38,643 nucleotides of DNA from a virus: the IMG/VR virus record IMGVR_UViG_3300035199_000475, positions 1-38,643 of that record; one strand, 5' to 3'. The notes below the pieces were generated by a model. It was not told the DNA's origin, searched no databases, and saw only the letters and a list, made by a program, of their open reading frames with translations. The first letter of the stretch is position 1. Each line of letters opens with the position of its first letter. A program made the position numbers and the translations under genes. Positions 1 to 6,785 of the stretch are shown piece by piece.

Positions 1-243
1 GATTCTAAGCATGCCCCTATTGTAAACATGCTGGTTCAATCACGATTCAGACATAGGTCGGGGCTAGAAAAATCAACAATTGCAGATGCAATAAAAGATT
101 ATTTAAAGTCTAGGTCGATACCACAGGAAAAGCTCTCCGCCGCAGGCGTAGATTTTAATGACGTCGTCGATGCAGTTAAATCATCGTCGATGCTAAACAG
201 GCTTCAGACACCAGCTGCGAATTTAAGGTCACAATTAAAATAG
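1..243 (+). CDS. 3' end of an unrecognised gene (partial at left edge)
   Basis: The reading frame is open from the first base to the TAG at 241-243, so the gene starts outside the window. An internal ATG at 28 should not be taken as the true start. The visible 80 residues contain a helical, charged segment (EKSTIADAIKDYLKSR) followed by a hydrophilic tail ending NLRSQLK. I do not recognise the family, and no catalytic motif is visible. Confidence 0.6.
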   Translation, partial: DSKHAPIVNMLVQSRFRHRSGLEKSTIADAIKDYLKSRSIPQEKLSAAGVDFNDVVDAVKSSSMLNRLQTPAANLRSQLK

Positions 244-245
244 CA

Positions 246-278
246 AACAATTATTATTCATAAAAAAAAATAATTGTT
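246..278 (+). terminator. AT-rich inverted repeat, possible terminator
   Basis: A perfect 10-bp inverted repeat (AACAATTATT at 246-255, AATAATTGTT at 269-278) with a 13-nt loop lies 3 nt after the stop codon of the first gene. It is AT-only apart from one G/C pair and lacks a clean T-tract, so it is a weak terminator candidate or an operator-like palindrome in the 92-bp gap before the next gene. Confidence 0.35.
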
Positions 279-335
279 CACATTTGTTCATTTCTATATT
301 TATTTTAATAAAGGGGCCATCCTTGGTATGAAGAA

Positions 336-2582
336 ATGAGATACGCAGCCGTCGCATCTATGATGATAATTTTTATGTCGTGTTCTACGACAGACGGAGC
401 GGGCCTGGACAATGAAAAAAATAATTTACAAGATAATTTTGTGTACCCCGAAATGGATGCAGAGGATATTGTATCGGCTACTGACGGCGATGATACGATT
501 GAGGATGCGGTTCAAGAAATAGAAGAGGACACATACGAAAAAGATTGTATTAAATGCGCTTATTATTTCTGCCCTCCGTTGGACGAAATTTGGCAAAAAG
601 AAATTTGCATTGATTATTGTACTAGCCCTCCAAATGTAGTTTTAGAAGGCGAGTGTGAAGAAATATTGGAGTGCGATCCCACCACCCACATTTTAGAGGC
701 TGATATTCCATGTGTTACAGACGATGGATATCCCGGTGTAAAAGATAAAACCTGCGATAAGGGTGTCATTTATTACACTAAGTGCAAAACAGATTGTGAA
801 CCTGAGTTCTGCGACGGCAAAGATAACGATTGTGATGGTGAGGTTGATGAGGGATTTGAAGACATAGAAGAAATATGCAATAATATTGATGATAATTGTA
901 ATGGTCTCGTAGACGAAGGTGATTACGGTGAGTGCGAAAAACTATGCGGTACTGGTGAAAATTTATGTATCGCAGGCCAATTAGTTTGCCAGGGTCCCGA
1001 GCCAGAGGAAGAAATCTGCGACGGCATCGATAACGACTGTGATGGTGACATCGATGAGGATGTGTCGAACGCGTGTGGGGAGTGCGGGAAAGTCCCGGAA
1101 GAAATATGTAACGGGTTGGATGATAATTGTGATGGTGACATCGATGAGGGACAATTAAATGCGTGCGGGGAATGCGGACCAGTTGATGATGAAATTTGTG
1201 ATGGCAAAGACAACGACTGCAATGGTTTAATCGACGAAGATTTAATTGGTAAGTGCAGTACTGATTGCGAAGAAAATTTGAATATATGTGTTGGTGGAAA
1301 CTGGATTTGCACAGCAAAACAACCGCTGCCAGAAGTCTGTAATGGGTTAGACGATGACTGTGACGGAAAAGCAGACGAAGGCTTAGATTGTTTATGTACA
1401 GTGAGTGATATCGGTGTTTTGTTCCCCTGTCAGGAAAGCCCTCTTATTTGCGGCGCTGGATACAAAACTTGCGAGTGCGTAGATCCGACTGATCCAACCT
1501 GCGCCGAGTTACAACTATCTGAATGCTTGGCTGTGTGCCACTGGTTACCTCAGACAACAGCACCTGGTACTACATGCGATAAATATCTAGGTGAGGTTAA
1601 GCCAGAGGAATGTAATAACCATGATGATAATTGTAATAGTCTTATAGATGAGAATCTTTTTGCGGGATGTTATAGTGGCCCACCATCAACGATGTTTGTC
1701 GGAATATGCTTACCTGGAGAGATGACATGCTTAGAAGGTAGTTGGGGTAATTATGACGACAATGGTGTATTTGTTAAGAAGCTCTGTCTTGGAGAGGTAG
1801 TTCCAGAGCCGGAGGATATATGCAACGGAACAGACACAAATTGTGATGGTGCAATTGATGAAGATAAACAGCTGGAACCGACTGATATCCTTTTGGTCGT
1901 GGATTTATCTGGTTCGATGTATGAAGAAATAAACGCAGTAATGACGGCATTAAACAAGTTTGCTACCCACTATAGCGATTCAGAAGTTATAAAATGGGGA
2001 CTGGTATTTACTGCGTCATATAATAGCTTAACTTCTAAAGAGCAAGTCGTACTTAAGACGGATCTCGTTGATTTTAAAACATTTATGACAATTTTTCAAA
2101 GTTCTGGATTTATTTTAAACGGCGGTTCTGAGCAGAACTACGACGCCATTTATTTAGCCATACATAATTTAGTGGGTGCATCATCGCTGCCATACCAATT
2201 ATCCGATTTAGGGTGGGGAACAGATATGTGGGGATATAGCAATTCATCAAATCCACCGATAAACGGATGGAATATTAGTTGGAGAGAGGATGCTAAACAC
2301 GTAATAATTCTATTTTCAGATGAAGAAGGTCAGAGTTATCTAGATCCTAAAATAACAGAATCGATACTCGTCGGTATGATAAATGTTGCCGACGAACTGT
2401 CCGTATACGCTTTTACCCAGCAGTGGTTAATAGACTCTGGATCATCAGATAATTACGAAGCGTTAGCCTCGGCTGGTATGGGCGGAAAGGTGTATCCCTT
2501 GACAATGAAAGCAATTGAAATGTATAACAGTCTTTTGGAAATACTTGATGAAACTGCATGCGGCGGAAAACCAGCGCCGTAG
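336..2582 (+). CDS. MopE-repeat and VWA-domain lipoprotein
   Basis: A 748-residue predicted secreted lipoprotein. The N-terminus is a short hydrophobic signal ending in a lipobox-like FMSC (Cys16). Residues about 158-515 hold eight copies of a calcium- or metal-binding repeat of the form E-x-C-(D/N)-G-x-D-(N/D)-(D/N)-C-(D/N)-G-x-x-D-E, the motif annotated as MopE-like or 'putative metal-binding motif'. A von Willebrand A domain follows from about residue 517 (ILLVVDLSGSM, an intact DxSxS MIDAS). This architecture is familiar from Myxococcota and other former Deltaproteobacteria rather than from phages, so it may be host-derived. Possible roles are cell-surface adhesion, host-surface modification or superinfection exclusion; none is shown. 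A three-codon ORF (ATG 328, M-K-K-stop) overlaps this start as AATGA. Confidence 0.85.
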   Translation: MRYAAVASMMIIFMSCSTTDGAGLDNEKNNLQDNFVYPEMDAEDIVSATDGDDTIEDAVQEIEEDTYEKDCIKCAYYFCPPLDEIWQKEICIDYCTSPPNVVLEGECEEILECDPTTHILEADIPCVTDDGYPGVKDKTCDKGVIYYTKCKTDCEPEFCDGKDNDCDGEVDEGFEDIEEICNNIDDNCNGLVDEGDYGECEKLCGTGENLCIAGQLVCQGPEPEEEICDGIDNDCDGDIDEDVSNACGECGKVPEEICNGLDDNCDGDIDEGQLNACGECGPVDDEICDGKDNDCNGLIDEDLIGKCSTDCEENLNICVGGNWICTAKQPLPEVCNGLDDDCDGKADEGLDCLCTVSDIGVLFPCQESPLICGAGYKTCECVDPTDPTCAELQLSECLAVCHWLPQTTAPGTTCDKYLGEVKPEECNNHDDNCNSLIDENLFAGCYSGPPSTMFVGICLPGEMTCLEGSWGNYDDNGVFVKKLCLGEVVPEPEDICNGTDTNCDGAIDEDKQLEPTDILLVVDLSGSMYEEINAVMTALNKFATHYSDSEVIKWGLVFTASYNSLTSKEQVVLKTDLVDFKTFMTIFQSSGFILNGGSEQNYDAIYLAIHNLVGASSLPYQLSDLGWGTDMWGYSNSSNPPINGWNISWREDAKHVIILFSDEEGQSYLDPKITESILVGMINVADELSVYAFTQQWLIDSGSSDNYEALASAGMGGKVYPLTMKAIEMYNSLLEILDETACGGKPAP

Positions 2583-2599
2583 AATTAAAAAGGAAAAAT

Positions 2600-3028
2600 A
2601 TGAGAATATTAATAACACTACTATTGCTAGGATTGACTTCTTGCGCTACAACAAACCTAGCATCGTCAGAAACTAGTTATCCATTATTGACAGTAGCGAA
2701 TGTTGAAAAGACATGCGAACCAGTTGAAAACTGGAATATAAAAATCCTTCCCATGCCAGCTATTGTTTTGAGGTTCAACAATTGCGCTGGTGTAAATGAC
2801 CTCTTAGTCATCGTGGCTCCCACCACCGGATTTTCGCAAGAGGTAAGAAAACTTTCTGTTCAGTTGGCAAGCATACACTACACGAACTATCTTAAGAGGG
2901 ATTCAAGTCCACAGACAAGCTGGAAGCTAACGTTGGTTAAGAGCGAGATTAGAAACTCTTCTGACAACGGACAGGAGATTTTTTATTATACTTTATCTAG
3001 TCAAACGTCAGTTGAGACAAACGATTGA
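2600..3028 (+). CDS. small predicted lipoprotein
   Basis: A 142-residue protein. I chose the ATG at 2600 because AAGGAAAA lies just upstream and because it gives a classical lipoprotein signal, RILITLLLLGLTSC, with Cys15 as the lipidation site. A longer frame to 2558 would overlap the previous gene and bury the signal peptide. The mature part has two further Cys and no recognisable domain. It follows the MopE/VWA lipoprotein by 17 nt and is probably co-transcribed, so the two may act together at the host envelope. Family unknown. Confidence 0.75.
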   Translation: MRILITLLLLGLTSCATTNLASSETSYPLLTVANVEKTCEPVENWNIKILPMPAIVLRFNNCAGVNDLLVIVAPTTGFSQEVRKLSVQLASIHYTNYLKRDSSPQTSWKLTLVKSEIRNSSDNGQEIFYYTLSSQTSVETND

Positions 3029-3125
3029 TAAGAATTATTCATAACGTTTTTAATTGCTGTCATGTTGTTTGTACTTTCTAGGAAAGAAGATTTACAGTGA
3101 TTTGTATTATACACCTACATTAGTT

Positions 3126-3347
3126 ATGAGCAATAAAAATATCACCAACGTAATCAGTTTAGACCTGTACAGGTTAAGCCGTGATCTTGATAAAACAATC
3201 GATGCGTTGAAATGTGTTGATTTTCTTGAAAGAAAAGGAATTAACGTACCGGATAGTATTGTTGATGACCTTATGCAAATTAAAAATGCACTAGAAAAAA
3301 ATATGCTTGAAATATCGGGAGGTACGGATAGTGATCAAACTACTTGA
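3126..3347 (+). CDS. hypothetical protein, helical
   Basis: A 73-residue product if started at ATG 3126 (MSNKNITNVISLDLYRL). The frame is open further upstream to a TTG at 3054 and no good Shine-Dalgarno marks either, so the start is uncertain. It is predicted mostly helical, with a DLDKTIDALKCVDFLERKG segment resembling a short coiled coil. The 3' end overlaps the next gene by 17 nt in another frame, typical of the compact arrangement here. Not recognised. Confidence 0.5.
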   Translation: MSNKNITNVISLDLYRLSRDLDKTIDALKCVDFLERKGINVPDSIVDDLMQIKNALEKNMLEISGGTDSDQTT

Positions 3348-3660
3348 CAAGAGTTACGTATGTGATCCATCTACATTGTTGATTAAGGTTTTGGAAAACC
3401 CCAGAAAAAAATCTATTAGTGTGCAGTTATTCTATGAAAAGGCTTCCGCGATCTGTATTGAATATTCATCAGGCCTCAGTTATGACCACGATCCAGAGTA
3501 TTATTTGCTTAGTTATTTATTTGTTCTTGTAAATTCAGATGAAGACATGTTATTAAGTTTAATAGACGATGGTCAATGGGCGGCCACGATGTACGCCAGA
3601 AAGGCCATACGAGGTGTATACAAGAGATCTGGAGGGCTTGTATGGAAAAGGGGTGGATAA
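3331..3660 (+). CDS. hypothetical protein (GTG start)
   Basis: A 109-residue product. GGGAGGT at 3318-3324 sits seven nucleotides before GTG 3331 and decides the start; it lies inside the preceding gene, which implies translational coupling. The sequence includes an acidic Tyr-rich stretch (SGLSYDHDPEYYLLSYLFV) and a basic C-terminus (RSGGLVWKRGG). No known domain is visible. The end overlaps the start of the DNA-glycosylase gene by 19 nt. Confidence 0.6.
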   Translation: MIKLLDKSYVCDPSTLLIKVLENPRKKSISVQLFYEKASAICIEYSSGLSYDHDPEYYLLSYLFVLVNSDEDMLLSLIDDGQWAATMYARKAIRGVYKRSGGLVWKRGG

Positions 3661-4073
3661 TACCGGATAAAAAGTTTGGGTTGGTCCAGGAGGACTTTCT
3701 TGATGATCCATGGAAGGTGCTTATGTGTTGTATCATGTTAAACCTAACAAGTCATAAACAGGTCAGACCGATGGTCCATCAATTTTTTAAACGCTTTTCA
3801 AGTCCGAGTGAGATAATCAAAGCAGACGCTAGTGAAATAATTTCATTTATTAGGTCTCTCGGAATGTATAATCGTAGAACATCTGTGATGAAAAAGTTTA
3901 GTGAGGCTTATTTGTCATTTAATCTTGCAGATGATCCAAAAAAGTTACCAGGGATTGGCGAATACGCTTCAGATGCATTTAATATTTTAATCAATAATGA
4001 TTATTCTATCCAACCTAATGATGGGCCACTAACACAATATGTGACGTGGTACCACGAGAACTATGTAAATTAA
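3642..4073 (+). CDS. MBD4-like HhH DNA glycosylase
   Basis: A 143-residue HhH-GPD superfamily base-excision glycosylase. The layout matches the catalytic domain of MBD4: an entry segment DDPWKVLMCCIMLNLTS, the helix-hairpin-helix LPGIGEYASD at residues 102-111, and QPNDGPLTQY, where Asp127 aligns with the MBD4 catalytic aspartate. There is no lysine of the EndoIII bifunctional type before the HhH, so a monofunctional glycosylase acting on uracil, thymine or a modified base opposite G is expected. Endonuclease III Fe-S cysteines are absent. ATG 3642 has GGAGGG seven nucleotides upstream. Very short for the family. It may protect phage DNA or attack modified host DNA. Confidence 0.75.
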   Translation: MEKGWIIPDKKFGLVQEDFLDDPWKVLMCCIMLNLTSHKQVRPMVHQFFKRFSSPSEIIKADASEIISFIRSLGMYNRRTSVMKKFSEAYLSFNLADDPKKLPGIGEYASDAFNILINNDYSIQPNDGPLTQYVTWYHENYVN

Positions 4074-4127
4074 TATCTAACCATGTTTTAGTTCTATATT
4101 TAATGTCATAGGGTATAAGGAAGAGAT

Positions 4128-4631
4128 ATGAAGATATCGATAAAAGCGTTAAGAAAGATAATTAAAGAGCAATTGCAAGATTTTGAAGCGGATGTCGAGA
4201 CAATTTCTTGTCCCTTGGCAACTCGAGATATTAAAGCGAATACGAACAACAGAAATACAACTCGTGATAATCATTCTTACGGTCCATTAAATCCAGCGAA
4301 ACCAAGCATTGAATTTTGGCAGCCCATTGCAGAAAAATGGTCGGCCACCGTTGATGAAGCAATGTCATCCCGGTGCGCAAACTGTATTGCATTCGATATA
4401 TCACCCCGAATGAAGGAGTGTATGCCCCTTATCGATGAAGGCTTGGATAAAAAATTTCCTGATGACGTGCCAGGGTTTAACCAGAAAAAGTATCCAATCC
4501 AGTTTGGTTATTGTTGGATGCATCATTTTAAGTGTTTAAGTGCTCGGACCTGCGATACATGGGCAGGTGGTGGACCCATTACTGATAGCGATACATCAAA
4601 TAAGTGGCAGGCAAAAGCAAAAAATATTTAA
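4128..4631 (+). CDS. N-terminal-tag family protein with Cys cluster
   Basis: A 167-residue protein beginning MKISIKALRKIIKEQ, the shared tag described in the findings; IIKE fits an (I/L)-x-E protease site. The body is hydrophilic, then has a Cys pattern CANC...C...GYC...C and ends with CDTWAGGG. Spaced cysteines followed by aromatic residues resemble small Fe-S or zinc proteins of the HiPIP-like type, but that is a guess. The WAGG motif recurs in the tagged protein at 4855. Start supported by AGGAAGAG eight nucleotides upstream of ATG 4128. I expect a virion-packaged cargo or minor structural protein. Confidence 0.7.
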   Translation: MKISIKALRKIIKEQLQDFEADVETISCPLATRDIKANTNNRNTTRDNHSYGPLNPAKPSIEFWQPIAEKWSATVDEAMSSRCANCIAFDISPRMKECMPLIDEGLDKKFPDDVPGFNQKKYPIQFGYCWMHHFKCLSARTCDTWAGGGPITDSDTSNKWQAKAKNI

Positions 4632-4641
4632 TGGGTAACGG

Positions 4642-4848
4642 ATGGGTTTATTGTTTTGCGAATTTGGATATCTAATTGGAACGACGATAATACTGCTTTT
4701 TTTGATGTCGATGTATCTATTTACGAGGATATATAATAGTAAGGAGAATAACATGAAAGCATTTTTACATAGACTGGTAAACCTTTTTAATTCTAAGCAT
4801 TGCTGCTGCTGCTGCGGTTGCTGTGTATGCGATAACGGATGTTGTTAA
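4642..4848 (+). CDS. cysteine-packed small protein (alternative start 4753)
   Basis: Two nested products are possible in one frame. From ATG 4642: 68 residues with a strong transmembrane helix (LIGTTIILLFLMSMYLF) before the Cys-rich tail. From ATG 4753: a 31-residue micropeptide preceded by an excellent AAGGAG at 4741-4746. The micropeptide has an amphipathic helix (MKAFLHRLVNLFN) and then HCCCCCGCCVCDNGCC, ten Cys in sixteen residues. Such density suggests thiol-metal binding (metallothionein-like) or heavy palmitoylation or disulfide chemistry. Not recognised. It lies between two tag-family genes. Confidence 0.6.
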   Translation: MGLLFCEFGYLIGTTIILLFLMSMYLFTRIYNSKENNMKAFLHRLVNLFNSKHCCCCCGCCVCDNGCC

Positions 4849-4854
4849 CAACAA

Positions 4855-5061
4855 ATGAAACTAACTAAATCAAGACTGCGTCATATTATAGCGGAAGAAG
4901 TTGCATTAATTTTACAGGATGTTGAAACAACCACGGATGCATGGGCAGGTGGAGAAAATCTAGTTGACCCTGTCGATTATCAAAAACTAGCATCAGGCGA
5001 GGAATCAGTAGGTTCCCCTGAGTCTCTTCCAGATCCTGTAAAGCAGGATGAAAAATCCTGA
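4855..5061 (+). CDS. N-terminal-tag family small protein
   Basis: A 68-residue protein that is nearly all tag. MKLTKSRLRHIIAEE is followed by a short helix and then TTDAWAGGENLVDP, which shares WAGG with the tagged protein at 4128. The C-terminus is acidic and disordered (Glu, Ser, Pro, Asp). It starts six nucleotides after the Cys-rich gene's stop. Probably a virion internal or decoration component; function unknown. Confidence 0.65.
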   Translation: MKLTKSRLRHIIAEEVALILQDVETTTDAWAGGENLVDPVDYQKLASGEESVGSPESLPDPVKQDEKS

Positions 5062-5127
5062 TAGATCTATCTATTCACGGATCCGCGAATATCAATTAAC
5101 CTTATTTTCATAAAGTTCGTTTTTACT

Positions 5128-5156
5128 GTGAAAAGTTTCCTTACGTGTGGTATGAT
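5128..5156 (+). promoter_or_regulatory. phage promoter, GTGAAA-17-TATGAT
   Basis: The -35 is GTGAAA at 5128-5133 and the -10 is TATGAT at 5151-5156 with an extended TGTGG before it. The spacer is exactly 17 bp. It drives the gene at 5182. One of nine near-identical promoters in the window. Confidence 0.8.
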
Positions 5157-5181
5157 GGAATCACATAAGGAGAAAACTCGC

Positions 5182-5505
5182 ATGAATAGAAACAATAAAA
5201 AGTACGCAACAATTGGAAAAGACTTCGACGGTATGGATTTTCGAAACATGGCCAAAGCTATGTCAGATTCAGGCACGAAGATGAATCACGCAACAGCACG
5301 TAACGTGCTGTTAAGTGCAATGCATAAATTTGCTAAACAGTATAATAGGCAATTTGGTCATAATTTAACGAGAGACCAGGTAAAAAGCTTAGCCGCCAAC
5401 CCAAGTTTTCAGAGCGGTATCGGATCCTTGGTGCAGGATATTTATTATCAAAAGGGAGCGAACATTATAGAGGGACCTGTACAAACATCCAGCATTAAAA
5501 AATAA
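5182..5505 (+). CDS. hypothetical phage protein
   Basis: A 107-residue basic protein. The start is ATG 5182, preceded by AAGGAG at 5167-5172; a longer frame beginning at 5128 would use the promoter's own GTG and is rejected. The middle (ATARNVLLSAMHKFAKQYNRQFG...LTRDQVKSLAANPSF) is helical and could be DNA- or protein-binding. Not recognised. It stands alone between two members of the promoter family, so it is probably expressed early and strongly. Confidence 0.65.
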   Translation: MNRNNKKYATIGKDFDGMDFRNMAKAMSDSGTKMNHATARNVLLSAMHKFAKQYNRQFGHNLTRDQVKSLAANPSFQSGIGSLVQDIYYQKGANIIEGPVQTSSIKK

Positions 5506-5512
5506 CCGATCC

Positions 5513-5541
5513 GTGAAACATTAATCAACACATGATACAAT
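5513..5541 (+). promoter_or_regulatory. phage promoter, GTGAAA-17-TACAAT
   Basis: GTGAAA at 5513-5518, 17-bp spacer ending CATGA, TACAAT at 5536-5541. It lies 27 bp upstream of the MoxR-like ATPase gene. Confidence 0.75.
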
Positions 5542-5567
5542 TTAATTAAGGCGACTAGGAGTATATA

Positions 5568-6743
5568 ATGTCTTACGATTTTGAAAGTTTTATTACAATT
5601 GGGACAAAATTACCTCGTCATATTTCCCGCGTTATCGAGGGTGATCATGGTATCGGTAAGAGCCAGGGTGTCAAACAGATTTCAGATAATTTAAATCTAC
5701 CTATGCTCGATATTCGACTTGCTTTGATGACGGAAGGAGATTTCATCGGCATTCCAGAGATTATTGATGTTCAATTCGATGATCCCGAGGTAGAGGCAGC
5801 ATACCAGGCTGATCTTGAAAACACCTTGGCTGGAATGAGCTCGGGCGCAGCGGAACAGATCGCTAAGGGTATTAGGGTTAAATGGGGTCGAAAGACAACG
5901 ACAAGATTTGCCCCTCCAGAATTTATTATTAAATGTGCCCAAGCACCGCATGTGCTGCTTTTGGACGAATTTAACAGAGCAACGCCCGAGGTAAAACAAG
6001 CGGCATTCCAGTTAATTCTTGATAGAAACATTAATGGTCATTACTTGCATCCAGAAACCATCGTGTTTGCAGCGATGAATACAGCTAGTCAGTATCATGT
6101 GGATTCATTGGATCCAGCACTTTATGATCGATTTGCAGTGATTAAGTTGCAGCCGACGATTGATGACTGGCTTAGTTGGGCCAGAGGAAATCTATGCGAC
6201 GAAGTTGTTGATTTTATTTCCCAGTGGCCAAGTCACCTTGAGCACCACGGAGACATCGAACCCTATAAGGTTTATCCATCTCGTAGGTCGTGGGAACGTT
6301 TGCATGAATCATTCGTAAACGTAAACCTCAAAGACGTCGCGTCAGATAACACTGTTCACCACCTCGTTCAACTGACATCCCAATCGATTGTAGGTACTGA
6401 GGCAGCTGTTGCATTCACTAATTTTGTAAAATCGTGCAAGCAAAATGTAGCTGCAGAGGATGTTATTAATAAGTTCGGTAAGGTTGAACGACGTATAGAT
6501 TTCAATGATTACGGATATCTTAACGCGCTTATTGATAGGCTAGACATTCATTGCGGAGAAAACACCTGGACTGAGCGTCAAATTAAAAATATTGCAGCAT
6601 TTCAGCGTAAGTTACCAGCTGAAATGGTTATCGCTTCGTGGAGAAAATTTGTAACATCAGATCCTGAAAATGCAAAACGCGTCCACTACCTCAATAAAGA
6701 ATTCGTTCTTGAGTGTATCGGTGAAGTGCGAGACGATCTGTGA
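5568..6743 (+). CDS. MoxR-type AAA+ ATPase
   Basis: A 391-residue AAA+ ATPase of the MoxR/CbbQ-like class. Walker A is GDHGIGKS (residues about 25-32), Walker B is VLLLDEFNRA (about 128-137), and sensor 1 is FAAMN (about 165-169). MoxR ATPases normally work with VWA-domain proteins as chaperone-like remodelling machines that load metals or assemble complexes. The next gene is exactly such a VWA partner, under its own promoter 19 bp later. The pair parallels the PrkA-YeaH pair at 15-19.5 kb. Phage targets are unknown. Start ATG 5568 has CTAGGAG upstream. Confidence 0.85.
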   Translation: MSYDFESFITIGTKLPRHISRVIEGDHGIGKSQGVKQISDNLNLPMLDIRLALMTEGDFIGIPEIIDVQFDDPEVEAAYQADLENTLAGMSSGAAEQIAKGIRVKWGRKTTTRFAPPEFIIKCAQAPHVLLLDEFNRATPEVKQAAFQLILDRNINGHYLHPETIVFAAMNTASQYHVDSLDPALYDRFAVIKLQPTIDDWLSWARGNLCDEVVDFISQWPSHLEHHGDIEPYKVYPSRRSWERLHESFVNVNLKDVASDNTVHHLVQLTSQSIVGTEAAVAFTNFVKSCKQNVAAEDVINKFGKVERRIDFNDYGYLNALIDRLDIHCGENTWTERQIKNIAAFQRKLPAEMVIASWRKFVTSDPENAKRVHYLNKEFVLECIGEVRDDL

Positions 6744-6768
6744 AATCGTCATAAATTCGTAGTATAAT
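6740..6768 (+). promoter_or_regulatory. phage promoter, GTGAAA-17-TATAAT
   Basis: GTGAAA at 6740-6745 overlaps the stop codon of the MoxR gene; TATAAT at 6763-6768; spacer 17 bp. It drives the VWA/metallopeptidase gene at 6786. Confidence 0.8.
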
Positions 6769-6785
6769 ATTATCAGGAGGGTTAA

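Noticed and set aside
778-1317. Long minus-strand frames with His/Pro/Ser-rich translations opposite the MopE-repeat gene
   Set aside because: They are shadows of the periodic Cys-Asp-Asn repeats on the + strand; composition is low-complexity and there is no ribosome site.
808-1860. Repeated DNA resembling a CRISPR or tandem-repeat array
   Set aside because: The periodicity is of protein motifs with variable spacing and divergent codons; no constant direct repeat or spacers.
296-4105. TTCTATATTTA(A/T)T shared upstream of the genes at 336 and 4128, as a late-promoter class
   Set aside because: Only two good copies; other near-matches fall in coding sequence or differ too much in this AT-rich genome.
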